Assembly (NCBI RefSeq): GCF_007655135.1
Contig: NC_045128.1
Location: 33,512,811-33,576,810, forward strand
From: Punica granatum
Taxonomy: Eukaryota > Streptophyta > Magnoliopsida > Myrtales > Lythraceae
Direction: 5' to 3'
DNA length: 64,000 bases
This document shows, one piece after another, positions 23,016 to 35,947 of this stretch. The notes under the pieces were generated by a model that ran no database searches, was not told where the DNA came from, and worked only from the letters and a program-made list of their open reading frames with translations. Within the stretch, counting starts at the first letter, position 1, and every line of letters begins with the position of its first letter. A program made the position numbers and the translations under genes.

Positions 23016-24398
23016 GGGATAATCACTCCAAATATCATGAACTTGCACTGTTTTCCCAAATATAACATAAACTCTCAAATTTTCCAAATATAGCAGGACG
23101 TTACCCCCGTCAGACCAAAAATGTCACCCGTCAATAATTCTGTTACAGTTCGTGACGTGGCAATAATTGGCAGTCAACGTGGCCTAATGATTTTTAAGCT
23201 CTAATAGAACAACGACAAGTGGTCCTCTTCACCCAATCGATTTTTCAAAAAACCCATACTTTTTCATTTTCGAAATTTTAGCCCAAAACTTTTTAGAGGA
23301 GTGGGCAGGGGCCCGACCCGGTTGAGGGCTCCCCGCCGGCCCTCAACCCCCTAGGCAAGGTGGTCTGAGTCCAGCCACCTCTTCGAAGGGGTAGAGGGCC
23401 AATGGGGGAGGTCCAGGCCGAGTCGAGCCCCCTCCCCTTTTCCCTTATTTTCTGATAGAAAAACGGAATAAGAGGAGAAAGGGGGCCCCGACCCGGCTAG
23501 GGGCTCCCTCAACACCTCGGGTGAGGTGGCTGTTTCGCCGAAGGGGTCGAGGGCCGGCGGGAACGAGGCCCCCTCCACTCTTCCCTTATTTTTCTACAAA
23601 AAAACCGATGAAGAGGGAAGGGAGGCTTCGACCCCACTGGGGGCTCCCCCACCGGCCCTCGACCCCTCGAGCGAGAGGTGGTTGTCTCCCTCGAGGGTTC
23701 GAGGACCAGAGGGGGAGCCCCAGGCCGAGTTGGGCCCCCCCTCACCTCTTCCCCCGTTTTTTTCTATTAGAAAATCGAGGAAGAGGGGATGGGGGCCCCG
23801 ACCCGCCTCGTGCGGCCCTCAACCCCTCGGGCAAGGTAGTTGGACTCGAGCCACCTCGCTAGAGGGGTCGAGGCAGGCGTAGGAGCCCCCAGCCGAGTCG
23901 AGGGGCCCTTCCTCTCTTCCCCCGTTTTTCTATCAGAAAATAGGGGAAGAGGGGAGAGGGGTCCCAACCCGACTGGGGGCTCTCCTGCCAGCCCTCAACC
24001 CCTCCAGCGAGGTGGCCGGACTCATGCCACCTTGCATGGGGCGTCGAAGACCAGCGGGGAGCCTTCGGATGCATCGGGCCCCTGCGCCCCCCCCCCCCCC
24101 CCCCCCCTCGATTTTTTCAAAAAGGTTTTGGGCCAAAATTTCAAAAAAGAAAAAGTATGAGTTTTTTGAAAAATCAACTGGGTGAAGAAGGTCACTTGTC
24201 GTTATTCTATTTGAGCTTAAAAATCATTAGGTCACATTGACTGTCGTTTATTGTCACGTCATGAACCGTGACGGAATTATTGACGAGTGACATTTTTGGT
24301 CTGACGGGAGTAACGTCCTGCTATATTTGAGAAATTTGAGAATTGATGCTATATTTGGGAAAACAATGTAAGTTCATGATACTTGGTGTGATTGTCCC
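23016..24398. mobile_element. non-autonomous MULE-type TIR element with GC-rich foldback core
   Basis: The left arm 23016-23300 and right arm 24110-24398 are inverted copies. Shared segments include GGGA[T/C]AATCAC, ATCATGAACTT, ATAGCAGGACGTTAC, GTCAGACCAAAAATGTCAC, CCTAATGATTTTTAAGCTC and ATTTTTCAAAAAAC. They are flanked by TAAGAAAAT (23007-23015) and TAAGAAAAA (24399-24407), a 9-bp target duplication with one mismatch. The interior has no transposase. It is a strongly GC-rich array in otherwise AT-rich DNA. Long TIRs plus a 9-bp duplication place it with Mutator-like elements. Confidence 0.88.
23300..24110. repeat. array of alternating inverted GC-rich arms
   Basis: Arms of about 70-80 bp built from GGGGCCCCGACCCG...GGGCTCC...GCC.GCCCTC(A/G)ACCCC and its reverse complement alternate about nine times. 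Two kinds of hinge separate them: an AT-rich one of type TTTTTCTATCAGAAAA (near 23455, 23597, 23766, 23933) and one flanked by AGGTGG/CCACCT (near 23372, 23530, 23682, 23850, 24012). The period is about 145-165 bp. Every arm can pair with its neighbour, so a transcript would fold into a series of long hairpins. A 21-base C run lies at 24087-24107. Confidence 0.85.
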
Positions 24399-25312
24399 TA
24401 AGAAAAAAATACATAAAATAAGAGAATTCAATATAAGTCTTGAAAAATCCAAAATTGTTAAGATTATGCATAAAAGATAAAATAAAAGTGAAAGCTCCAA
24501 CTATGGCGGGATGAACTTTTATCTTCAATATTATCAAGATTCATATGATGATATCATGTTTAATGTTAACTAGATGCACAAATTAGAGAATCCAAAAGTT
24601 TTACAAAAGTTTATGTGTGAGGAAAAAGTGAAAAAAATGAAGAACGCTCCTTTAAAGTCTAGTTATAGGCATACCAAAATAACTTGCGTACATGTGAAAA
24701 GTTGAAAAACTCTAGTGTTAGCAATATTTTTTAGAGCTGGATCGGTCATATTCTATATGTGATACTTTCGCTATTTAAAACGTATCATATTTATTATAAT
24801 AAAGATAATATATCGTATCTATATTTACAAAAAAGAATATTATCTTATTTACTTTTTAAAAGAAGATACATAGCACATAATATTTATAAAAATATGATCT
24901 GTCTAATTTGAAAAGTAAATATAATTTATATGATTTTTTTTATTTAGATCTTTTCACAAAATATTCATAATTTAAAAAATTTATAAATGAGAAAATTCTG
25001 ACTGGTCCCATAAATCTATGTCTAAAAGTTTTAAAAAAATTAAAATTCTTTTTTTGAAAAAAAATATTATTAAGTAAAAAGTACAAACAGAAAATCTATT
25101 TGTAATTCATTAAAATTAAAGAATCATTAGAAAACCTAGAAGTATAATAGAAAAATCAAAAATTTGATAAAATTACATTCGGCAACTAATCGTTCTATGG
25201 TCATTTGGCTGAATCCACCGCAACTATACTTTATATAAATATAGATATCAATTTGCATAATTGATTTTTATTAACATGTTTAAATTTGATATGACAGGTC
25301 AAGAAGGTGTCA

Positions 25313-25420
25313 CTAATAGCGTGTTGATGACGTCCGACCTAGTATCTCCCCTAAGGGGGATTGGCTCATGTTTTTAGACCAAACACGATAGACTCGTCAG
25401 GAAAAGGATAGGAAACTAGC
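25313..25420 (+). repeat. dispersed repeat, copy 2 (partner 21350-21470)
   Basis: Matches the copy described at 21350-21470. It lies directly before the SINE copy at 25425. Confidence 0.7.
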
Positions 25421-25424
25421 AAAA

Positions 25425-25575
25425 TTGGTATAGCAATGAGGCTCATTCTCTCCTCTACCAATCAAGAGATTATATGCTTAATACCGTAATTTTTTATTAG
25501 ATATTAGAATTTTGTTTCATTGTATTAGATCAATGGACCTTCTTTATTACCTAGAAAGAGAGAGAAAGAAGGGAA
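25425..25575 (+). mobile_element. tRNA-derived SINE, copy A
   Basis: The head GGTATAGCAATGAGG resembles a pol III A box. The tail TATTAGATATTAGAATTT..TTTCATTGTATTAGAT.AATGGACC matches the copy at 51788-51950. The B box is degenerate. Confidence 0.65.
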
Positions 25576-26001
25576 AAAAAAAAAAGGAACTGACTCTTGG
25601 ACCTGAGCAAATGATGCATAATAAAAACTTGATTCGATACTCATCAGCAGACTTTTCGCTTGGCTTATTTTCACATATCATAAACTGATACAAATAAATC
25701 ATTCGAACATATCGCTTTGGTTAAAAGAAAGGAGGAAAACGATGATGCACATACAAGCAAAGTTTAAACTGGGAACGAATGCCGACTCTTAGCACAAAAT
25801 TATTGCTCGAGATCTCTGAGAGATGTTTATTACAGGTCATTCAACTCGGGGACCTCAAAGAAAACCCGAAAATCCCCCTTTTCGTACAGATGTGAGGTGC
25901 TGCTACAAACAATTCCTCAGGGAAAATCAAATCCTTTGGAAGAGAAAATCACTATGCATAAAAGTCGAACAGAGAAGAGTATCCATCTTTACAAGCAAAT
26001 G

Positions 26002-28278
26002 TCACTCCCTCCCCGCCTTCTCAAGCTTCTCCATTTCTTCTCGGTGCTTCCTCTCTGCCTCCTGGAGTTCTCTTTCGGCATCCTCCTCCTCCTCCATCTC
26101 ATCGAGATCATCAAATTCCTTGGTAGCTGCCATTGCTTTCAAGACAGGATCCCTCAGCTCCGATATCAATCCACTGCCAACCCTGTACTCCTCTTCATCT
26201 CCAACTAGAAATAACTGTTGATCTGGACCAGTTGCCATGGGAATATCAACCGCCAACAACTTCATGTCATACTGCACCAACCATACCGAACTTGAGGTCA
26301 CTAACAAGACCACGCTGCTAGAAGTTCTTTCACACTTTGCTCAAGAAAACATCAACAGCGCAAATACATCCTTCTCACAAAGTGCTATCAACTACATGGA
26401 ACCATCTATAAACATTGAGAAGATTTGCCCAAGCTTGTAAGAGAACAATGATTTGGGATTACCATATGTGCTGAAGTTTGGGCAAATACGAAAAAGCAGG
26501 AAAAGCTCCGTTAAATCTTTAGTAAGGGCGATGGTCTTTTCCTCGAGTAAAAATTAATGCTGGTGGAAGCTAACCAACACCCAAGGAGTATTTGGCCTTA
26601 TAAATTTACATGGATGAAATGAGAGGAATGAGACATTGTTCTGAAACAGTACATGAGACCAATGAAGATAGAGGAAAGCAAGTGGAGAAGCAAACCTGGC
26701 CCTTTTTCTTTTTGACTTCGACACTGACTAAACCTTTCCTTTCAGAGCCTCGTATAGGGAATATGAGGAAACATCGCTTGCTTCTGAGCCTCGGCTTGAA
26801 TTTCTTGAACGTAACACCTCCTCCTGACATCACATAGGCTCTTAAGCTTGTTCCTGAGAGTGGGGCCCCCATCACCTCAAGGATCCCAGCATGGGTGTTG
26901 AGCATTCTCATGGCTATTCTATATACTCTGTCTGGGTTGATCGTGAATCTCGACCGGATGTAGAGACCCTTAAAAAAAGAGCAAAAAATTCACAAGCTGT
27001 ACACTCTGCAATTTCAGAAATAATTCTCATTGTGAGCAGGTGCACCCGTCTCCTCCTTCCTTACTGTGGCAAACTTTTTTGTGAATAACTACGTCTTGTC
27101 ACACATTAGTGTAACAAAATGGAGCGATAGCCACAAAAACAGAGGAACTTTGCCAACTTAATCATATGCAGGCAACCTCGTATATGTTGCATTTTCAGAA
27201 AACTTGAGAAGAATTACTCGAGCAAGAATCTAGAACATCTTCACATGAACCTGCCCAGGAGAAAAAAGCCGAACTTGTATAGTAAAACTTTTGCAGGTAG
27301 ATGGATGCATCTGACGCGATTACTTGGTCAGTTCTATGCGCTAATTACGCTTTTCACTCTAGTAATCGATCTTCTGCTCCAGTATCAACTAAACACTAAG
27401 CACTAAACGAGACATAACCCATAAAAAGTTTGCTTGATCACAGTAACGAGCACATTCTACTTCCTATGACAAACAAACTCTACGACATGTTGCCTAACAC
27501 GTGACATCCCGAGGACCAGTATCAACGTTTTAAAAGAAAGCAAGCTAAGATTACTGTGCTAAGGCAAGAACATCATTTTACATGTAAGATATTACATTGT
27601 GATCACAAGTAAACTAGAACGGAAGGTGCTGCAAGCAGAAAGTAGATGGCCAGAAGTCGAGAAAGAACTTACTGCGAAAGCAACAATAGCAGATGAAAGG
27701 GCGAGAAACCCGTACTTCGCCATACCCTCCGAGATTCCAACAAAAGTGCTGGCAAGCCCAAACATGATCCTCCACAACAATGCACACACCAAGACCCCAC
27801 CTGCCCCCACCAGAACGAGGTAATTCCTCCTCAAGAACGATTCAATCTGCAGCCCAATGGCCTCGCGGTACTTGGAGAAAGTGGAAACAACAGAATTCGC
27901 CGGCTTCTCGAAGGCCCTCTTGGCGAAATTCTTGTAGTCCGGTGAGCTCTTGTTGGAGAAGTACCTGAGCCCGAGTGGAACATTAGCAGCTCTGGGGAAG
28001 TAGGGATTTTGAGACAAACCCACATTGGGAAATGGTGCAAACGAGGCGGGTTTGGTGGGAAATGCTCGATTCAGCTGGAATTTAGTCGGAACCGAAACTG
28101 AGGAACTCGAGGACCCAGTGAAAGAAGACGCACGATGATGAGCTGAGGAGAGTGGATCCCGAGCTGAGAAGTTCGCGTAAGAGGATTGAGCTCTAGAGAG
28201 AGAGGGCTTTGGGCTGTGAAGGTGAATGAGCTGTAACCTGAGGAGACCATGGACGACTCTTGATGAGGGTTTTGACAT
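26002..28278 (-). CDS. mitochondrial Coa1/Tim21-like membrane protein, 3 exons
   Basis: Exons on the minus strand are 28278-27673, 26968-26696 and 26271-26002. All junctions are phase 0 (GTAAGT donor for intron 1), giving 382 aa. The start is the ATG at 28278, as the in-frame codon further up is GTG. The first 110 residues are Ser/Arg-rich with an RYFSN motif, typical of a mitochondrial presequence. Hydrophobic segments at about residues 152-174 and 187-205 are predicted membrane spans. The region after them (MRMLNTHAGILEVMGAPLSG, VMSGGGVTFK, IFPIRGSERKGLVSVEV) has the Coa1-family layout: a near-membrane helix, an LG.P-like motif and a G(S/K).(R/K)G turn. The tail is acidic and then Lys/Glu-rich, probably coiled coil. 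Family members assist cytochrome oxidase assembly, but the role in plants is inferred. Constitutive expression is likely. Confidence 0.75.
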
Positions 28279-30266
28279 CGTCGGAGGAAACACAGATTGC
28301 GGTTGGAGACGACGGACTATTGGGATTCAACGGGAGGCGTAGAACCTGAGGGGAAGAAAGTCTGATGGCGATCAAATGAGTCAACAATGAGCAGCAAAGG
28401 GAGATCCGGGTGGAGGAGGGGAGGTGGCTGCGGGCACCATCGCCTTCGTCCTGCCCTCTGGAAGGACGAACCAGTCGGGTTGCGACGATTCGCCCGACGG
28501 AACAGACTCCTTTAAACGGGTCGAGAAACTCAACTTCGCTCGTTATGCCCGACCCGAATTAGCAGTTGTTGAAACATAATTTAGGCCCAGGCCCATAACT
28601 TTTCGTGTATAATAAATTGTAGTATTACCTTGTGGGCCGAGCAACCAGCCTGCGTATGAGCCGTACTTTTGAGGTCCAAATTTGGGGAATACTACGACGG
28701 TAGGCACCCGCGACATCAGGCAACATTATTACACATGATGATCGATGCCCGGCTTATGTATTTAACAGCTTTTTAACACTAAATCAGTTCGACATCTTAC
28801 TAGTCGATTCACAACGGGCACCAGAACCATCCATGGCCAAGGGTCAGGGAGGGGTCATGGTGTTGTGGGTGCATGAGCCAATAGCTTTCTCATGACCCAA
28901 ATCAGCTTCGTGAATTTCTTGGTTCAACTGTCATTGCATGACCAATTCAAGAACCAACCTCCATCGAATATGGCTTGATGTGGGGCTGAGTCCAATCCAT
29001 ACGCCCAATCGAGCTGGTTCCTTCAGCATTGCCAAACTGCAGGGTAGGACCAAATGTATTATTCAGCTAGTTGAATAAATAGCATCCAATAAAAACACGT
29101 GAAAGTGATACATTCAGACTCTTAAGGCTTCCTCCGATGGGGGCGTCTATTCCCTGTCTCTGAGTTGACCCCCACACTGCCACCTAAATACCATATCAGA
29201 CAGAGACAAACTCCAAAGAAAATTAGAGATACATATTCCATTCGTGTCTTTGATTTTAGTGTCTCTGATCAATACCCACATTCATATTATATTAATTAAA
29301 TACATATAACTACTATTATATATAATTAATATATATTCTTAATAGTTTTAATTAATTAAAACTAGAGAGAATTTGACAATTTAAGGTGGATTTTAGGTGA
29401 AATTTTCTCTTTGATCATAGAAGAAGTAAAGAGAATTTGAGGTGAATTTTATTGAGTATTTATAGGAAATTTTTATAAAATTTTTACAAAAAGAATTACA
29501 CCAAACGGCCAATTTTCTCATCGTCAATTTAATAAATAAATAAATAATTTAAAGCAGGGGCCAGGGTGCTATCGCGTGAGGTCCGGGCCACCACGCGGCA
29601 GCGCACCACTCGTCGGGGGAAATCTCTTTCCTTTGTCGAGAAGTTTCATAGAGACAGCCTAGTAATCCCAGAGACTCTCACTTATAATTTCAATTGGCTA
29701 TTGGCCATTACACAATTCGATTCCACTCACTTACAACTTTAATTGGACTACTCCCTTACAATTTTAATTAGTTATTACACATTCCAATCCCCCAGATTTT
29801 CACTTATAATTTTACTTGGTTATTACACTATACGAGTTAATGAGTAACATTCACTGAACAATTTATCACTTTGAGACATCGAGTTAATGAATTAACATTT
29901 ACTGAACAATTTATCACTCCCAGACATTCTTATTGGACGAAATATTTGCTCCCAGAGTAGATGTCTTAGGTAGGTAGACGTCTTAGGTAGTAGGTCTAGC
30001 CGCAACCGACAGCAGGGGACACGACAAGCATATAAAAAAATTTCCACTGCGCAAATCCAAGTTGATTTTTTGGAACATCATATCAAAATTAACTATGTTC
30101 TTGCCATGCAACTTGAAAAAATCCGACATAAGACACCACGCTGAGCATGTTCCAGCCAAACAAAGTTCTAACATTCGGTGATAAAAAGATTGAAAATTGG
30201 AAAAAGATGGCACCAAACTATGGAGTTCCATATGAAAGGACCCCAGAAGGATAACATGTACTATCT
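28279..30266. other. intergenic: promoter of the Coa1-like gene and 3' flank of RPL10
   Basis: No gene seen. It contains a 48-bp tandem duplication at about 29838-29932 (GTTAATGA.TAACATT.ACTGAACAATTTATCAC) and related ATTACAC/TTATAATTT motifs over 29670-29840. Confidence 0.6.
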
Positions 30267-32010
<1,744 letters not shown>

Positions 32011-32778
32011 GGCGATGCCGCTTCCTGTTCGGCCGTCCTCGCAAAGCTGCTCCACCTGATATGGACTTAAAAAAACCCTAATTGCGAAGCTTAAATACCT
32101 TGGCTCTGAGATGCGGTAAAAGAATTGGGCCCTTCTTATGGGCTTTTGAGTGTAGCGGGTTATAACCTTAGCTTTGGGCCATCATTTGCGCCTATTGACA
32201 AATGGCGTTGGGCCTAGCTCTCGCTTCATGGCTTGGCCTCATAGGGACGTCAGCATATGGTTAAAGATTGGCACCGCTACAACCGTCTGATCAGTGATTC
32301 AGTGATCTAGCAGGCCTATTGCTATATCAGAGCGGAACAAGCACGTGCATTAGTACACTTTTGTTTCTCTTTAGATCATTCGGTATAAAGCTGTCATTGT
32401 TGTCAAGGATTTTCATGACCCAAACTAACATCTACATGCATAGAAAATGCAACGCCGATTCTGATACTTTGATATCTTTTCAACTGCATGGTCATTTCAA
32501 TTCCAATCAAAAGTAACCGAGTTCATCTTGGGAAACAGGAGCCGAAGTTCTGACTTCACATTATTGGATGGTCTCTTTAAAGCGCAAAGCTTAATTAAGA
32601 GTAACGGAAATTATTCAAACTCATCCAACTAAAACAGAGAATCCGTTCCAAAAACCAGAGCCAGAGACAAGCTTATGAGTATCAGCATGGTTCAGACAAC
32701 GAAACAGAGACTACAAATGGTGCTCGACTCCAAACTTCAAACTGCAGCCCCGCTGGGATAACAATCCATTTCAGATTT
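32011..32778. other. intergenic between RPL10 and QCR8
   Basis: The first part is the RPL10 5' flank. The remainder includes QCR8 3' UTR/downstream sequence. No other gene seen. Confidence 0.6.
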
Positions 32779-34221
32779 TCAGTACCTATGTGCCATCTTC
32801 TCCTCCTCCTGGTAATGTTGCACATACCTGCATCAGGACCAGCCAAGGTCGAGATAAATACAGAGACAAATTAATTGCTGAACGGGTTCGAGAACACTGA
32901 AAATACTAAAACACTGAGGAAAATGCTGACAAATTTAAAAATGACTAGCTGCTAAAAGAGCAAAAATTACTTCGGCTAAGGGAATTAGATAATTGTAGGG
33001 GAGCCATGGAATTTTAGGTAATTTTATGGTAGAGGAAAGCAAATTAACTGCTGTTGTTCATATTAATCAGCAGGGGATATTCAAATAGCCAGCTCTCGCA
33101 AAAAAGATCTTGAACTCAGGAGAAATCAAAATCTTTAACCATAAATAGCTCCATGAAAGTTCCATACATACGTATGAAGAACAGATCTAGAATAAAATCA
33201 GCACTATGAAAATCAAATCTTTAACCTATCATAAAATATACGTATTCAACCCGAAAGTTCGATCTAAAAGCAAAATCCAGATTTGGTATTCTCACAGACA
33301 GTCCTAAGAAAGAAAATCATGTGGGAATCCATGTGTCAACAGCCCCGGTGGCAGGTTGGCAGTGGAACTATTAGCATGCTTCGCACATTCGTGATCCATG
33401 GCAAACATTCTTCGCAATTAACTGAACTGACGTAACATCCCTCGATTGAAGAAGGCAAAAGCTTGTGGGCAAAATTATCACCACATTATTAACTACAACT
33501 TCCTGTCCATGAAGTCCCAATTCTATGATCGGATTACCCTGTTTTCATCATTCAAGCTCCTCCTAATCATAGTCAGGATTCGTCTACCAACTCAATACCC
33601 GGAAACTAATCTTTTAACATCTCAGCATCTGCAGAAGCTAATTTAGACTGCCAGTAGAATACCTCTCATGAAATAAACACGTCATTTGACAGACCTGGAG
33701 CTACAATTTCTATCTCCCATAGCATAGGCCTTCTCCAATAAATCAATTCTCATCGATCAACGTTGCAAGATTAGCTTAATCTCTACTCAGCTCCAGCCTC
33801 CGCAAATTAGCATCTAACTACCATAACTTGAGGACTACTGCGATATCAAACAATAACGGTAGGGACGATTAAGATTCTGCAACAAAAACCTTAACTACCA
33901 TCATTCCAAACCTAATTGCGCATAATTACTGCCAAAGGAACCAAGGACGGGGAGCAATGTCGCGTGCAGCAGCTCAAATTCTGCCAAAGTTGGCATCGAT
34001 GGAAAGAAACTCGAGTAACTATATTTATCAGAGGAAGAGCAGAGATATTACGAGTAGGTGCCGACGAGGGGGGCGAGAAGGAGGGTGGCGCTGATCCAGT
34101 TCTCGGAGACCTTGTGGTGGATCTTCGTCGGCAGATCCTTCCACAGTCCGCTCATGATCTTCTGCTGGAACGGCGACAGGGCGTACACCACCGCCTTCAT
34201 CCTCACTGGCTGCTTCCCCAT
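32779..34221 (-). CDS. QCR8: cytochrome b-c1 complex subunit 8 (QCR8), 2 exons
   Basis: Exons are 34221-34052 and 32827-32779, separated by a 1.2 kb intron. The total is 72 aa, the same length as plant QCR8. The product begins MGKQPVRMKAVVYALSPFQQ, continues GLWKDLPTKIHHKVSENWISA and a hydrophobic span LLLAPLVGTY, and ends EEEKMAHRY. It is a small single-span subunit of mitochondrial complex III, bound near the Qo side with cytochrome b. The codon split by the intron (TC|G) gives Ser, where I recall Trp in the Arabidopsis protein. The neighbouring acceptor context is good, so this looks like a real substitution. The exon 2 junction is inferred from frame and family ending. Confidence 0.93.
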
Positions 34222-35947
34222 TCTCTCTTGCCGAAATCGCGAGACAGCCAATCACAATGGAGATTTTTGCCCTAATCGTAGAGAGGACAACCTTCGCTCG
34301 CTGCCCCTGCAGACGCCGAGACGGAAATGCCCGAAATCCCTACGGAAAGGAAAAGAAATGCAGGTCCAACCAACCAAAACGACACCGTTTAGGCCTGAAG
34401 AGTCCAGAAGCTTTGCGACGACCTTTTTCCCATTGAGTGGGCCTTCCAAGACTCCTTTAGTGGGCCTTAGCTTTTGGGCCAATGGTAGTTATCCATTTGA
34501 GCCCAAATATATAAATTGATGAGTTTTCTCTTTTCTATTTGGACAGCCAAAAAAAAAAAATTTTTGAAGCGTCGAGTAGGAGATCAAGAACGGAGAATGA
34601 AGGGCATTGGTATTCTCTTCAGGAGAACCGAATCCGGAAACTCTTGATTTGAAGTCAAGTGATTAATGTTTTTAGGATCAATTGTTCGCCAAAAAAAAGA
34701 AAAATTGTTTTAGGACCAGTAACGTAATTACAACTTTATTTTTCTTTCAATGTCGATAAGTATAACTCATTATGAATGTTTATGTTTCGTCTAAGTAAAA
34801 TAGTCGGATACAATTGCTAATTGTAGATGCAGAGAGGACATAATAAGCCAAACACAAAATTTGCAAAGATTGCAACTTGCGAAACACTCCAAAGTCTAAA
34901 GCCGAGTGTGTCTTAACTCCTAAGGCACTTCCAATTTCCCTACGATGATATGCAATTAATTCCACGCGGGGTGGCTGAGATTCTCTCACTTCTCACTTTT
35001 TTTGTTGGGGCAGTTAGATTTATTGCAGGGCCCCGAGTCATCAGGACACCCACACATTCATCATTAAAGTTAGTAATATGGGACGGATGTGCAATTGATT
35101 ATCAACAGTAGTGAAAATATAACTCGTTATCGGACTTATGAAAACTGTGTTCGAAAATGAAAACCATAATTAAAGTAATGACGCATTAGATACGTTTATA
35201 TATAATTATAAAAGTCGAAATAACTCATAGGACGATATCACATGTGATATACAAACCTTTTAGTTAAGAGACTTTTAAAATTCAAACCAATCACTAGGCG
35301 ACAAATAGCATACTATCATCATTCCACGTTACCTAACAAACTCCTAAATTTATCAATTACAGAAGCCAAAAATTCTTTTATATTTATATATGTAGACATT
35401 TATATTATAAAAGGGGAAAATCCAAATGAAAAGGCATCACAAAACATTACCAATTTAGTTTTTTCATTAAAATAGTTTTTACCGGACCAAAACATAAGAT
35501 TACGTTCCCTTTACAAATGAAGCAAAAAAAAATTAAAAAGAATAAAATAAAATAAAATGGATAATCGTTGATGGAGTAGCAATCACGTATTAGCTCCCCA
35601 GTGCCGACGAAGACTCGAATCTACAGACCTTCGTACCTCCACCGACCGTTGAATGCGGGTTGATATTTGCTGTTGCTGCTGAGATTGTTGGGAATTTAAC
35701 CGAGGTTTTGGCTGAGCTAATGCTTGATTGGTGCCCGCGGTCGCACTCACGGATGTGAAAGACAGCCATTTTCTGTCTGGGTTTGCTGCCCAGTGAGCTG
35801 AGCTATCCTTTCCATCTCCCCAAAGTGAGCAAGTCGGCGGATTTATTTATCTATGGCGCTGCGGGTGTGAAATGAAGCGCCTTTCTTGATCCTGTTCATT
35901 GATTTTCTTGCTGGGGTTTAGGTTTTCTTGATTTCCAGAGGGGGAGA
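34222..35947. other. shared upstream region of QCR8 and the RING gene
   Basis: Divergent intergenic space of 1.7 kb. No gene or strong repeat seen. The stretch 35450-35570 is A-rich. Confidence 0.6.

Noticed and set aside
23351..24160. Overlapping GC-rich ORFs on both strands, up to 118 codons
   Set aside because: They arise from the palindromic low-complexity core. Open frames occur in most phases and there is no protein-like conservation.
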